This document shows, piece after piece, positions 52,171-62,857 of a stretch of DNA of 64,000 bases. The translations under genes and the position numbers were made by a program. The DNA comes from Flectonema sp. DT1601 (lineage: Eukaryota; Euglenozoa; Diplonemea; Diplonemida; Diplonemidae): positions 379,001 to 443,000 of the forward strand of contig OZ025825.1 of NCBI GenBank assembly GCA_964019425.1. Direction: 5' to 3'. Under the pieces are notes generated by a model. It was not told where the DNA came from, ran no database searches, and saw only the letters and a program-made list of their open reading frames with translations. Each line of letters begins with the position of its first letter. Positions within the stretch are counted from its first letter, which is position 1.

Positions 52171-55100
52171 TTGGGAAAGACTCCGTCCTTGGAGTACTAT
52201 TATTCTGTGAGTGGGCTTCTGGAACTCTATCGTAGTGGTTTTCCGAGACACCCTGGTCCGATGTCTGATATATCGCCGCTGAGAATACTTAGTTGGAATG
52301 CGCTGTCGATGGTAAAGCACCATGAATCTCTGGTACGGCTCGTTCAATCGGCTAATCCTGACATCCTCCATATTCAAGAAACTTGGCTCACTGATCTGGT
52401 TCTTGATGAACAGATTCAACTTCAGGGATACACCTGCTTCCGTAGGGACAGAATCAGATTAAATTTTGATGGCAAGGCAAAACGCGGTGGTGGACTGGCG
52501 ACTTTCTGCAGGGACTCCCTTGTGGTCAGGAGATTATCGGATCCAACTGAGCGTAATTCACCGTTTGAGGTGTTAGTTGTCGAGGTAATGACAGACATCG
52601 GTCCGATTACGTCTTCTAATGTGTATATTCCGCAGAATTTCTTGGTGCCGACCTCTGTTGTCTTCGGTGAAGTAGTATGTGGAGATTTCAATGCTCACCA
52701 TCGGTCGTGGTCGAGGGTGGTTCCAACAAGTAGTTCGTCGCGAGGTCTGTCAGTTCTTGATTGGATTAACGGAAATGGACTGCAGATTTGCGATGTTCCG
52801 CTGGATACAAGACCTTGTTCAGAGACTTCACCTGATTTGTTTCTTGTCGACAGCAATATTGAGGTGTTGAATGTACACCAATACAGTGCGTCTGATAGTG
52901 GGTCCGACCACACGCCAATAGTGGTTGACATCTCGGTATATCCGGGCTGCTCACAAATTACCACTCCCGCTCACCGCCGCTGGTTCTACAACAAGTTCGA
53001 GGATGAGCACTGGGTCTCATTTCGCGTGCTAACTGAAGCGCGAGCTCATCGTTTGGAGGGGATGTCTAATGTGAACAAGCTTGGATGTGAATTTATTAGT
53101 CTAATTGAGGAGGTGGCTATTGAAACGCTTCCAAACAAATGGTTCAAATCTGATACGAAGCGGAGGAAGAAATTACCTAAGCTGAGACCTGATCTTATTG
53201 CGAAAATTGGTTCTTCAAAAGGAGCGGCCTGGGCCTTCGACAAACTGCGGGAACTCAGGGGCGGTCGGTCTAATTCGAAGGAAGTTCCGGTAGCTGCTGA
53301 TGATTTACTCGACCATTTCTTTGGTGATTCAAAATCCTCACCGTTATTAGTTCCTGATTCGAAGCCTGCTGATTATGATGACTCAAGCTGTGGTTCTTTT
53401 TCGATTCATGAGTTATACACGGTACTGAAGTCATTGACTCCCTCCCACGGGTCTGGTTTAGATTCTGTTTCTAATAATATGCTGCTTAACTTGGGTCCCC
53501 GTATGCTCCTACTATTGCTTAGACTCGCCTCGCTATCTTTCAGGAGGGGTATCTTTCCCTCTTGCATGAAAAAGGCCAAGGTGATAATAATTCCGAAGGG
53601 AGGGGATCGTGACCCGCTTCTTCCGTCTTCTTACAGACCAATCTCTTTGACGTCAATTGTTTCGAAGTGCTTGGAGTCGCTTGTAGGTAATCGATGTGAA
53701 CATTTGTTGGAGGGGAAGTTGGACCCTAGGCAGTCTGGTTTTACGCCGGGCAGAAATGTAGAAGAGAACATCTCGCTATTGGTGGATGCGGCTTCCGGTG
53801 TGCAGAAACTCTATGATGGTTATGGAGCGATCATCCTCTTTGATATCTCTGGGGCATTCGATAACGTGGATCATCAAATACTCGTTGATAGATTGGTAGC
53901 TGTCCTGCCGGTTCCGTATGTTAAATGGCTTGCGAATTATCTTTCGGATAGAAATGTGAGTCTGTCTCTGGGATTAGATAATGGATCCAGATCGTGTACA
54001 AAGGGGGTCCCTCAAGGATCTGTGCTTGGTCCTCTCTTATTTCGGATCTTTGTCGACTCCCTGCCAGGTCTAATAAGTGATGCTGATCTCAGTGTTCTGT
54101 TTGCTGATGATCTTGCCGTGTTTCTGCAACATGAGAAGATAGATGGGATCGAAGCGAAGGGCCTGTCCGTCATCTCTCAGATAGAAGGTTGGATGGTTTC
54201 CTCTAAGATGGAGGTAAACATGAAGAAAACAGAGTACGTTGCCTTTGGTAAGCGCATCTCTGGCTCCGATGTCGAATGGAGTAGGGCACCTCGCTTTTAC
54301 TTCCCATCGTCTGTTGAAGAGTTACACATGCCTACAGGCTCTGCCGGTGCTCTCACTGAGAAGCTTTCTCCATCAATAGGGGCAGTTCTGGATCTCGCTG
54401 ATGCTTTGCTGCCACTGGAGATTGATGGTTACCCGGTGACGAGACGTTCTGACTTTGTCCGACTGGCCTGTGCTCGTAAGAGCAAAGAGTTCAGGCTGAA
54501 AGCAGCGATCCCGCTGAAACGTGTCAGGAGCGCGAAATACCTAGGAGTTATCATTGATGACTCGCTATGCTTCGACGAACAGGTGGATAAGATTGTGAAA
54601 ACAATTCGAGCTGGTTGCGGTTTACTCAAAATGTTCTCTGCCTATGAGGTCAAAACTGATACCCTTCGTCAGCTTGTAGATGGTGCAGTGTTATCTCGAG
54701 CGTTCTTTGGACTAAAGGCCTTTTCTCCCTTTTTGTCTGATGCTCAGATCAAGCGGATCGAAGCGTGCTTGCGTCATCTAAGGATAAGACTCACTGGTTG
54801 CTCGTTCTCGACGAAGGATGTGGTGCTCACAGTTGAGTCGCGAATTCCACCGCTGCAACAAACGATATCTAGGCTCCTTGCCCTAGTTCATGAAGATTTG
54901 CTAAGGCGACAACCTGAATGTCCTTCATGGAGGCTGTTTAACGGTGGTGAGAAGAAGAGACCATGGCAGACTAGAGTTGAAGCCTGTTCCTCGGAATTTT
55001 CTCTGTCAGAGCTTAGGTCCCAGAAAGTTCTGCCACATCAGTACCCTCCGTGGTCGAAGCATCCTCCTTTGGTTGTAAACACGTCCTGCGGTTATGACAA

Positions 55101-56310
55101 GACTGACACACCTGAGGAGAAGTATACTGTGGCGATGACGACCCTCAATGAACTGCCCCCGTGTGTTGCTGAAGTCTACACTGATGCCTCGGTCTTCCAT
55201 GACGAGGAGCGGGGATTATTATGTGGGGGGGCTGCTGTTCTGCTAGTTGCTGGCAAGGTCATTGAGAAGCTCTCCAAGTTCCAACCGTCCCTCACGATTT
55301 ACAATGCAGAACAACTAGCACTATTGTCAGCCCTTGAACTACTAGAGGAGAATCTTCATGTTGTTTCGCATGGCGTGATTCATATTTTCAGTGATTGTCA
55401 GTCGGCGCTTGCCTCCCTGCATAGGGGGCCATCCAGGCAGTCATCATCAACAAATCGTGAGATTTTTGAACGCTCAGTGCTTCTTGATAGGCCGTTGATT
55501 TTCCAACATGTCCCATCTCATTGTGGCATTGCAGGGAATGAACTGGCTGATACACTGGCAAAGAAGGCAGCCTTGCAATCAGTTGACCCTGAACTAACTC
55601 CGTATGATTTCAGGATGGCTCAATGTTGTATTAAGAAACAAGCAAATTGGAAGGCTATGGGTACTGTGGACTCTTCGCATTCATACAGCAAAGCGACTCT
55701 AGGATCTGGCCCTCAGCGTTTCCTTCCCTGTCTCAATAGGGGGCAGGAGGTAGAATTGTCTCGTCTGCGAACCTCTCACCACAGGCTTGTAAAGCTACCG
55801 AGGGTCACTGCGGGCTTTAAATGTTGTCTGTTCTGTGGCTTTCAGGATACCTCAACTGAGCATCTGCTGCTTGAATGCGTTGAGACCAGGGAATTAGTAA
55901 AGCAAACCATGAGATTTCCGACACCTGATGATGAGCTATCTCTGGATATGTTCTTTCGAACCGAATGGCAGCCTTTCACGTTGTTATTGATCAGCAAGCT
56001 TGATAATCATCTTAAAGAGTTATCTGACAATCCGTTGTTGTTGAAGTTTCCGCTTCAGGGTATTTTTGTGAGGAAGAAACTAATCACACACATCGAAAGG
56101 AAGACAAGTTTCTCGCTACTGGGTTCTGATGTGAAGAAATATGTTATGGAACTTATTGATAACGCTTATAAAGCTACCGATTTAAATGTTGTTATTGACG
56201 ACCTTTCTATGGTTAATGTGCTGGTCAATCCTAGCTGGTCGGAATCCAAGCTTTCTAAGTTCCTCTCTCGCCTAAGTCGCCTCCTGCGAAGTAATCCCCG
56301 AGGTAGATAA
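52171..56310 (+). CDS. LINE ORF2: APE endonuclease, reverse transcriptase, RNase H
   Basis: The frame opens at a TTG (52171). The first ATG is at 52261 (MSDISPLRILSWN), 114 bp after the ORF1 stop. APE endonuclease: LSWN, HIQETWL, CGDFNAHHRSW and GSDHTPI, about residues 38-250, all catalytic positions present. Reverse transcriptase: VIIIPKGGDRD, SYRPISLTS, QSGFTPGRN, LFDISGAFDNVDH, GVPQGSVLGPLLF and FADD near 643. RNase H near 1000-1130: YTDASVF, NAEQLALLSALELL, FSDCQSAL and GNELADTLAKKAA, with all four acidic residues. A Cys/His cluster (CCLFCGFQDTSTEHLLLEC) lies near 1225. The domain order is that of the I group (I/LOA/Tad-like). It looks catalytically complete. How ORF2 is started (re-initiation or TTG) is not decided. 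Confidence 0.9.
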   Translation: MGKTPSLEYYYSVSGLLELYRSGFPRHPGPMSDISPLRILSWNALSMVKHHESLVRLVQSANPDILHIQETWLTDLVLDEQIQLQGYTCFRRDRIRLNFDGKAKRGGGLATFCRDSLVVRRLSDPTERNSPFEVLVVEVMTDIGPITSSNVYIPQNFLVPTSVVFGEVVCGDFNAHHRSWSRVVPTSSSSRGLSVLDWINGNGLQICDVPLDTRPCSETSPDLFLVDSNIEVLNVHQYSASDSGSDHTPIVVDISVYPGCSQITTPAHRRWFYNKFEDEHWVSFRVLTEARAHRLEGMSNVNKLGCEFISLIEEVAIETLPNKWFKSDTKRRKKLPKLRPDLIAKIGSSKGAAWAFDKLRELRGGRSNSKEVPVAADDLLDHFFGDSKSSPLLVPDSKPADYDDSSCGSFSIHELYTVLKSLTPSHGSGLDSVSNNMLLNLGPRMLLLLLRLASLSFRRGIFPSCMKKAKVIIIPKGGDRDPLLPSSYRPISLTSIVSKCLESLVGNRCEHLLEGKLDPRQSGFTPGRNVEENISLLVDAASGVQKLYDGYGAIILFDISGAFDNVDHQILVDRLVAVLPVPYVKWLANYLSDRNVSLSLGLDNGSRSCTKGVPQGSVLGPLLFRIFVDSLPGLISDADLSVLFADDLAVFLQHEKIDGIEAKGLSVISQIEGWMVSSKMEVNMKKTEYVAFGKRISGSDVEWSRAPRFYFPSSVEELHMPTGSAGALTEKLSPSIGAVLDLADALLPLEIDGYPVTRRSDFVRLACARKSKEFRLKAAIPLKRVRSAKYLGVIIDDSLCFDEQVDKIVKTIRAGCGLLKMFSAYEVKTDTLRQLVDGAVLSRAFFGLKAFSPFLSDAQIKRIEACLRHLRIRLTGCSFSTKDVVLTVESRIPPLQQTISRLLALVHEDLLRRQPECPSWRLFNGGEKKRPWQTRVEACSSEFSLSELRSQKVLPHQYPPWSKHPPLVVNTSCGYDKTDTPEEKYTVAMTTLNELPPCVAEVYTDASVFHDEERGLLCGGAAVLLVAGKVIEKLSKFQPSLTIYNAEQLALLSALELLEENLHVVSHGVIHIFSDCQSALASLHRGPSRQSSSTNREIFERSVLLDRPLIFQHVPSHCGIAGNELADTLAKKAALQSVDPELTPYDFRMAQCCIKKQANWKAMGTVDSSHSYSKATLGSGPQRFLPCLNRGQEVELSRLRTSHHRLVKLPRVTAGFKCCLFCGFQDTSTEHLLLECVETRELVKQTMRFPTPDDELSLDMFFRTEWQPFTLLLISKLDNHLKELSDNPLLLKFPLQGIFVRKKLITHIERKTSFSLLGSDVKKYVMELIDNAYKATDLNVVIDDLSMVNVLVNPSWSESKLSKFLSRLSRLLRSNPRGR

Positions 56311-56632
56311 TGAACGTCTCTTTCCTCTAGTGTAATTTCTTATTTTATTTATTAGTATCATTTCTATTACTTATCATTACTTTATTTCTTATTTTCTGAT
56401 CTAATGTGGCGTGTTCTCCCTCTCTTTGGCGAAAATTGGCGTTATCAGCCGTCTCTAACACTGTCTGCTCGCGTGGACGGTGGGTTTAGGTAGTCATTTG
56501 TTCCAGGTTATTCTACGTCTCTTATCGTCTGTGAGAGTCTCACGGTTGCTGGTAGCGATATAACTGTTACTCTGTGAGCTTTTCCTGGCTTTTGGCTTCC
56601 TAGGCTTCGTAAATAAATAAATAAATAAATAA

Positions 56633-56733
56633 ATCCCTCATATCCCCACAATAATATTATACCTTTTCATTTTCTCTTTCCTTTTCTGGTCTTTTTTTTT
56701 TCTTTTTTTTCCTTTTTCATACAACGTTTTTTA

Positions 56734-56769
<36 letters not shown>

Positions 56770-57028
56770 TTTTCATGTTTGATTATTTCCTCTTCATTTT
56801 TTTTTTTCTTTTCTTTTCTTTCTTTTTTTTTTTTTTTCCTCTGCCTCTCTCTTAATTCTGTTCGTTTCTTTGAAACGAAAATTCATTTGAATATTATTCC
56901 TTGGTCAGCAACCATCATTGTCGCCCTTTGGGCCTGTTAAAAAAAATAAAAATAAAAAGAAAGTTTACATCGGGAATAGGGCAGGAGCCAAAAGCTCCCA
57001 GTCCGTTACTTCCCACTTTATCGAAATT
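56633..57028 (-). repeat. E repeat, copy 4, part right of the LINE
   Basis: ATCCCTCATATCCCC to CACTTTATCGAAATTC, the rest of E in inverted orientation, including the part missing from copy 3 after CATGTTTGA. It marks the right border of the large repeat complex. Confidence 0.9.
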
Positions 57029-57744
57029 CTACAGTTTATTGTTAATACTACTTCTCTTTAATCCAGCTCTTGTTACAGTTTCATGTGGTTGCTGAACTAT
57101 TCTAGCACAGGTGGGTTGATAGGCATGTGTGGTGATCGTTGAAGTGGTGGGTTCCATCGAGTTGTATGTGCAGGATTGTGTGTTCCTCATTCGCAACCGG
57201 GAGAGTACCTTCTGCCTGGTAAGTAACACAACATCTGTGCTTGTTCATACGTGGGAATCGGTCGTTTGCTTACTTGCTTCGCAACAAGCACCGCATCTCT
57301 TTTAGGGCGTGCCCATTTAAAGAGAAGGTTACGAATGGGCGCTTCGGAACCTTAGCATTTGCATGCTATGTGTTATCATGCCCGCTTCGAGGTATTCCAT
57401 TCCTCAGGTGGGTTCTCACATTCTTGCAGCGCAACAAGCGCCTCATCAAGTACTCTCATCGTCGCAGGCGGGCATACGCTTACCTGATGTCTCTCAGTAA
57501 CGAGGAAATGGGCAACATCATGGAGTTCATGTGTGCACAATATAGTATTGTGAATGGTGTGCTCAGACGTCTCATCTCATTCTCCCGGGAGCATCGCACT
57601 CCGCGACAACTTCTCCAGTTTTGGGCAGAGGTTGCACGTGACATGTCAGAGGCAGCCACAATTGACATCTCATATTTGCTGAATGATCATGGTCGGGTTG
57701 TTACAGAACAGAACAGTCTGAACGAGAATGAGCCCCCTCAGTGA
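57029..57744 (+). CDS. Hypothetical multi-exon gene, best exon 57241-57744
   Basis: A candidate donor CTG/GTAAGT at 57219 and acceptors CCTCAG (near 57410) and CTTGCAG (57429) suggest exons. The last open stretch (to TGA at 57744) has a basic part, RNKRLIKYSHRRRRAYAYL, and a helical part with EEMGNIMEFM, HRTPRQLLQFWAEVARDM and ISYLLND. The open frame starts at a TTG with no nearby ATG, as expected for an internal exon. No family is recognised. The helical part could be a degenerate transposase or a small DNA-binding protein. Confidence 0.35.
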
Positions 57745-57939
57745 TTAAACCCACCGCACACGCGATGCGCCGGTCCAAAGTCCGGAACCTCACCACAAGC
57801 GATGGTCAGGAAGGGTGATGGGTCACTGGGCACAAGCGATGCCCATTTAGTTGTAAAAGTGACATGTATGGCAAACTGAACAGGTTTGACATTGCACAGC
57901 ACCAACGGTACCATCTGGATATCACTCACTTTTTTCACT

Positions 57940-58142
57940 AGAATTCACACATTTTCACACATTTTCACACATTTTCACACATTTTCACACATTTTCACAC
58001 ATTTTCACACATTTTCACAGGATTTCACTACCAGAAAGCAGCAAAAAATTAAGTGAAAAATCGTGAAAAATCGTGAAAAATCGTGAATTTTTGTGTAGCA
58101 AAGTGAAAAATCGTGAACACCTCCACCCTGCCGATCGCCTCA
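57940..58142. repeat. TTCAC-rich foldback-like element with 10-bp tandem units
   Basis: Seven exact 10-bp units (ACATTTTCAC) at about 57947-58018, then TCGTGAAAAATCGTGAAAAA repeats, ending CCTCCACCCTGCCGATCGCC. It is the inverted relative of 35461-35660. The two halves are roughly complementary (TTTTCAC against GTGAAAA). Confidence 0.75.
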
Positions 58143-58184
58143 TTATTCTTTTTTTTTTTTATTCTTTTTCATACTTGTACCCCT

Positions 58185-58310
58185 TTAAAGGGGAATTAAA
58201 AATTAAAGCGGAAATAAAGGGCTTTTAATATTAAAGGGCTTTTAATTAATTCCCCTTTATTTTCCAATTTAATGAAATAAAGGGGAATTAAAGGGGATTT
58301 AATTCGAGTT
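58185..58310. repeat. Short palindromic AT-rich repeat
   Basis: CCCCTTTAAAGGGGAATTAA, GGGCTTTTAATATTAAAGGGC and TTAATTCCCCTTTATTTTCC alternate in both orientations and can fold into several hairpins. Possibly a decayed foldback element. No terminal duplication is visible. Confidence 0.55.
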
Positions 58311-58647
58311 GTTCAACCTGAGTTGCTACATGCTTTATAAAATGAGTCGTTGTTTGGAAAACAGGTGAGCTTGTTTTTTGTTCTCTCTCTTATTACAATC
58401 AGCCGAAGGATACTCTGGAGAATGTGTATGAAGCCCAGTCGCTAGAGAAGGACCGTCTTCTTTCAATATGATAAAGTATATGATAATGATTTATGTTTCT
58501 TATCCTATTTTCTATAGACAAGATCAAAGACATGAAGTAAGAACGAATTAAACTGAGCAAGTGTTATAACCTCTGTCAGATAAAAAAAGAGAAGACAATT
58601 TCATTAGCTCTTAGGAAAAAAATTATGTTATAAAAAGAATGAGGTAA

Positions 58648-61112
58648 ATGTGGGCACACAAATTGTCAAGCGACTTAGAGGAGGAAGCAAACTGCGAAGG
58701 GGTGTCATGCACTGCTTTACCATTAGAGTACGATGTAACTCCTGTTAATACATTCACAATGGAAAAACTGCAATTAGAATTTGGAGCTACTAATGATATA
58801 ATTGAAGTGGTAGATTATGATGACTATTTAGGTAGCGATAGCAAGATCACATTTACTAAGCCCAGCCAAGTACCGATAGCGTACATGGACTACAAAACTG
58901 GAAAAACAGTAGACACAGGCAAGGCATTATCAAAAGCAAAGCGAGAGTTGTCCCAAAAAGATACAAAAATACAATCTCTTCAGCAAGTACTGAAGTCGGA
59001 GAAGCGTGAACGTGGTTCAGCGATGCGTCGATGTAAGGAGTGTGAAAGAAAATTAGCCGACATGCAACATAAATACCAAGAAGAGATTGATCAACTACGA
59101 GGCAGAAATGAAGCAATGGTAAGGAAGCGACTTGAAAAAAAGGAACGCCGACGCGAAATATACGAAGATCCAGACACCTACGAAATCGAATTTGACAAGG
59201 AGAATGATAGCAAGCTTGCAATCCTTGTAAAGCGTCTTCGGTTTTATATTAATTTTGCCCTAATAAAGTATGCTCCTTTTAGACGGGACCTCTTATTTGT
59301 TGAGGCTCGGTTCGGTGATTCCATTGCAACGTATTTCGCATTTCACAGATGGATGCTATTAACTTCTATTATGTTGTCATTCATGTCTATTTGGGTTTTT
59401 CTTGTGTATCATATTGTTGTCATAGCAAACCTTCCTGTGATTACAACATTTGACAACACCAGCAATTCAACAGAAATAACTGCAACGGAAGTTGCGACAC
59501 AAATTGATATACAGACAGGTCCAATTGAAAAGTACTTACCGTTTGGTTGGATTTTATACAGTTCCTTCACAAGCGATGAGAAAATTGTGTTTTCTATTAG
59601 CACGTTAGTGATTGTTTTGGTATATGCTGCCCACTTCGTAATAAAGATGCTTGATGTATTCAAGGAGGCTTCTACTAAGTCACTTGAAGAAGACTACTTC
59701 AGTCACATCAGATACTCACGAGCAGTGTTACCAGCCATCGACTTTTCTATTGCTGGTAACAAGCGTGATGTTGAAACTAGTCAGTTTGCTGTAGCAGCAT
59801 CGCTTCGGGTTCTTATAGACTCCGATGTTGTGAAAGAAAAAAAGCAGACTACTGCCTGTCTAGTGCTTTTGCGAATTGCCTCTGGGTTCTTGCAATGTCT
59901 TTTGATTGTTTTGACTTGGTTGTTTTTCTTGGTGCTGAAAATTTATAACGATGATATAATCGGAATTTTCTCAAATGACTCAGATTCTATTGTCTTTTCA
60001 ATAGCGTCACTCATTCCCTCAGGGATTATAACTCTGGTGACAATGATTTTACCTTCCGTTATGGTATTCCTCACTGACATGGAAAAATGGGAGGCTCCGG
60101 AGCTCATCTTGGTACTGAACGTCATTCGAGTGTATGCTATTAAGTTGATAACAGTGATCATTATAGTTATTCAAGGTGTGTATTCTGCTCTCGTCTTTTA
60201 CTTTAATAAGCAAAAGCCTCTGCGTTTTGTTTGTTTTAAAAAACTGAAAACTAATCAGGAATTGAGGATCTTACTGGTGAGTCTCTTGGTACTAAAATAT
60301 CTTCAATGATCGGTGTGGGTAATGAAGAGATTGCTGAGCATGCTGGGGAACAACTTCAATGTCCTCAGGATAAGATTGCGACCAACTTGAATTTACTACT
60401 TGTCACTACACTGATTGGGAAAACAGTCGCTATTATCGCGTCGGTGAAGGTGCAACAGGCGTGCCAAGGGGATGTGTATGTTTTATTCCATGTTTTCAGA
60501 TATGAGGTCGCTGTACTATTGTTTAAGACCAACATTCCAAACAGTTATGTGAAGCCTGAGTATGACACAGCGGGTGAAATTATTGACCTTCTCTATTTCC
60601 AAAGCATTCAGTGGATGTGTCTTCCATTCAGTCCTTTTAGTATTGTGGTGGGGTCTGTATTCTTGTATATGTTATTTAAATTCAACGTCTACCTAATTAG
60701 TAATTACCTTGCAAAACCGGTCAGACTTTGGCCGGCGAAAACAGTGACCAGTTGGTTCTTGGCACTGTACTTATTGACGTTCACTGTGGCTCAGGGTTCT
60801 AACTATTATGTTTGGTATCATTTTGAGAATGCTACATGTGGACCTTTTCGTGACGAACCGATGCTTCGCTGGCTACAGAGCAGCGTCTATAAGAATGAAT
60901 ACGTTCGTATCTTAGCAAACATAATTGTGTCGCCTGTATTTCTGATGCCTGTTTTGGCATTATTTATAGTTTTGGATGCAAGAAGGAGATATCAAACTGA
61001 AGCTCTACAAGAACACTTAGTCGTCAGTCAGGAACGGGGAAGGTCTGAAATGGAATCTTTTCACAAGCAAATTGCAGGACTTAAACTGCAAGTAGAAAAC
61101 CTCAAACAATAG
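58648..61112 (+). CDS. TMC (transmembrane channel-like) protein, probably two exons
   Basis: The first frame (58648-60309) and second frame (to 61112) belong to one protein. A strong donor CTG/GTGAGT at 60277 and an in-frame acceptor GAAGAG at 60329 would give a 53-bp intron. An acceptor at 60368 (CCTCAG) is also in frame but would remove the conserved CPQD block. N-terminal cytosolic part with coiled coil (about 95-170), then RRDLLFVEARFGDSIATYFAFHRWM, the TMC signature before TM1, several membrane helices, PSVMVFLTDMEKWEAPELIL, and QLQCPQDKIATNLNLLLV, which matches the CWEDxxGQEL motif region in degenerate form. TM helices and a C-terminal coiled coil (about 61000-61110) follow. TMCs form ion channels; those of animals serve in mechanosensation. 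Plasma membrane location is inferred. Confidence 0.85.
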
Positions 61113-61699
61113 TTCTCACAGTTACTGACTTTGGTGCATTTACACATTTTTTTGGTTATTTTTTAATGTCTTTTATGTTTCATCTGTTGTTGTTTGATTG
61201 AGAAATAGGAAAATTACTGTTTTTTTTTGATTTCTTCGCAGCGTTGAAGGTAAAAAACATGCGCGAGTCACTCAACGTCTGTGTTCTACTGGTTAATAAA
61301 AGACTAGTAACTATTTTCTTTTAATTTAGTGCACTATTCTCACAACAAACTCTATGTTCTATCATACTCTTCCACAGCCGAATTCTCAACCACTGAAATG
61401 CATCACTGGGATTGGCGTATATAAGATAAACTCTTACTGTATTACCTCATTCAGTCAGCTATCTTATTGTACACACAGATGGCCTGTAGTGATAAAGCTC
61501 TTTGTATGTCCGCATTTTTTTCTTCTTTTTTGTACCTACCAAATTGCGCACAAAACAAAGCAAAGTGTGCAGAGGTGCAGTAAAAAAAGTAAAATGTGAA
61601 GTTAATCGATTCTTTTTTTTTTTTTTTTTCCATTAAAACTCAAATAACAAAACAGCGACAACAGAATGGCAGAGTGCCCGACAGGCTTATTCAAAAGTG
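61113..61699. other. Intergenic between TMC and EF-hand-like genes
   Basis: About 590 bp, T-rich, with a 19-base poly-T run before 61631. A short upstream ATG (61666) opens a ~22-codon frame that overlaps the next gene start in another frame. No other feature. Confidence 0.5.
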
Positions 61700-62857
61700 A
61701 TGGGAGACAAGAGGTGGGTAACTTCAAATTTTGAGCTACAAAATATCTGTGCCGAGATTGGACTACAACCGGTCTTAGAGGAAATTGAGAAGGCGTTGAC
61801 AAACAACGATCACCGTATCGATTTTGAAGGACTGTTGAGATTTATAACTTATATGAAAACAAAATTTTATGCTCCTGAGCCACCAGACATGGACACAGTT
61901 AGGGCATTTGTAGCTGTTGGTGGATCTGTTGATAAATCTGGTAACGTTGAAGCAGAAGTTTTACTTCAAACTTGTCAAAGATTTAATTTAAATATTGAAC
62001 TCGATGGGTTACTTGGTGATGATAATCCAAACTCTTCAATTGACAGCATCGATAATTCTAATTCGAGTATTGAATTTAATCAATTCAGTACGATGCTTCA
62101 AAATCCAGACATACCAAAACCGAGTGGTGGTCGTCTTCAACTTGGATACGACTATCAAACTCTACTCGCTAAAGAAATGCGTGAAAAGGGTCTTCCAATC
62201 CCACGTGTACGAAGACCAACAGATATTCTAACCAGAACTAATACTGTCGGAGCGCAACATCGTCGCAGTTGGGTGAGACGAGCTTCACAAATGGACGGTG
62301 CAAGAAGGATGAGTAAAGCAGTTGTAGAAAAACAACGATACTACACCGAACTTAAGGCGAAGGGAATCTCTCCGATGCTGTACGGAGTTGAGGATGATAC
62401 TCCCAATGTGACTTCAGTCGATGGCGGCAAGAAATCAGACATATCACCTAACAACCGCACTGGTGACAATGATGGTGAAATCAGTCAAGTTGAGGGAAGC
62501 ACTCGGAAAAAGAGAAAAACTCAAATGCCTAAGGCACCTAAAAGCAGCCCACAGACTATACTCGGAGTGGGTACGAGAGTTATTGGTAGAAGTGGTTTGT
62601 TTGTTGATGATCCTCCGAAGTTATATCCTCAACACTTAGCTGCGACAAACATTCCAATTCTTCCTCCTATTCGATGTGTTTCTCCCCTTCACAGTACTCG
62701 TCGACCAATGACAAAACACTCTGAGAATATTATCCTTGCTTCTATCGAAAAGAGAATTGCTGATCATTCAAAGAAGAAGCTCGGAGCGAAATATCACACC
62801 GTGCAATCCAGAGTAAATATTTCTGGGTCTCCAATGTCAACACAACAGTTGGAGTAG
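61700..62857 (+). CDS. EF-hand-like protein, flagellar type
   Basis: 385 codons from ATG at 61700 (MGDKRWVTSNFELQ). Residues about 1-45 form an EF-hand-like helix pair without a good loop (NDHRIDFEGLLRFI). At about 67-100, VRAFVAVGGSVDKSGNVEA, then ELDGLLGD, follow the pattern of the calmodulin-like EF-hand proteins common in flagellated eukaryotes, where the first loop is non-canonical. A second half-loop (SSIEFNQFSTML) follows after an Asn/Ser-rich insert. The rest is basic and disordered, with RRPTDILTRTN, KKRKTQMPKAPKS and a C-terminal helix. Ca2+ binding may be lost at some loops. A ciliary role is inferred from family resemblance only. An upstream exon is possible. Confidence 0.65.
   Translation: MGDKRWVTSNFELQNICAEIGLQPVLEEIEKALTNNDHRIDFEGLLRFITYMKTKFYAPEPPDMDTVRAFVAVGGSVDKSGNVEAEVLLQTCQRFNLNIELDGLLGDDNPNSSIDSIDNSNSSIEFNQFSTMLQNPDIPKPSGGRLQLGYDYQTLLAKEMREKGLPIPRVRRPTDILTRTNTVGAQHRRSWVRRASQMDGARRMSKAVVEKQRYYTELKAKGISPMLYGVEDDTPNVTSVDGGKKSDISPNNRTGDNDGEISQVEGSTRKKRKTQMPKAPKSSPQTILGVGTRVIGRSGLFVDDPPKLYPQHLAATNIPILPPIRCVSPLHSTRRPMTKHSENIILASIEKRIADHSKKKLGAKYHTVQSRVNISGSPMSTQQLE

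Larger units (their letters stand above)
50394..56632 (+). mobile_element. Complete I-group LINE with 6-bp target duplication
   Basis: 6,239 bp inserted in an E repeat. The left flank ends ATCCCT (50388-50393) and the right flank begins ATCCCT (56633-56638). E copy 3 (39396 on) shows the uninterrupted GCTATCCCTCATATCCCC. Both frames are open, the 5' untranslated part is only ~31 bp, and the tail is (TAAA)n. Intact frames, a clear target duplication and a clean tail suggest a recent insertion. Confidence 0.93.

Noticed and set aside
52422-53243. Minus-strand frames inside LINE ORF2
   Set aside because: Antisense shadows of a well-supported coding region.
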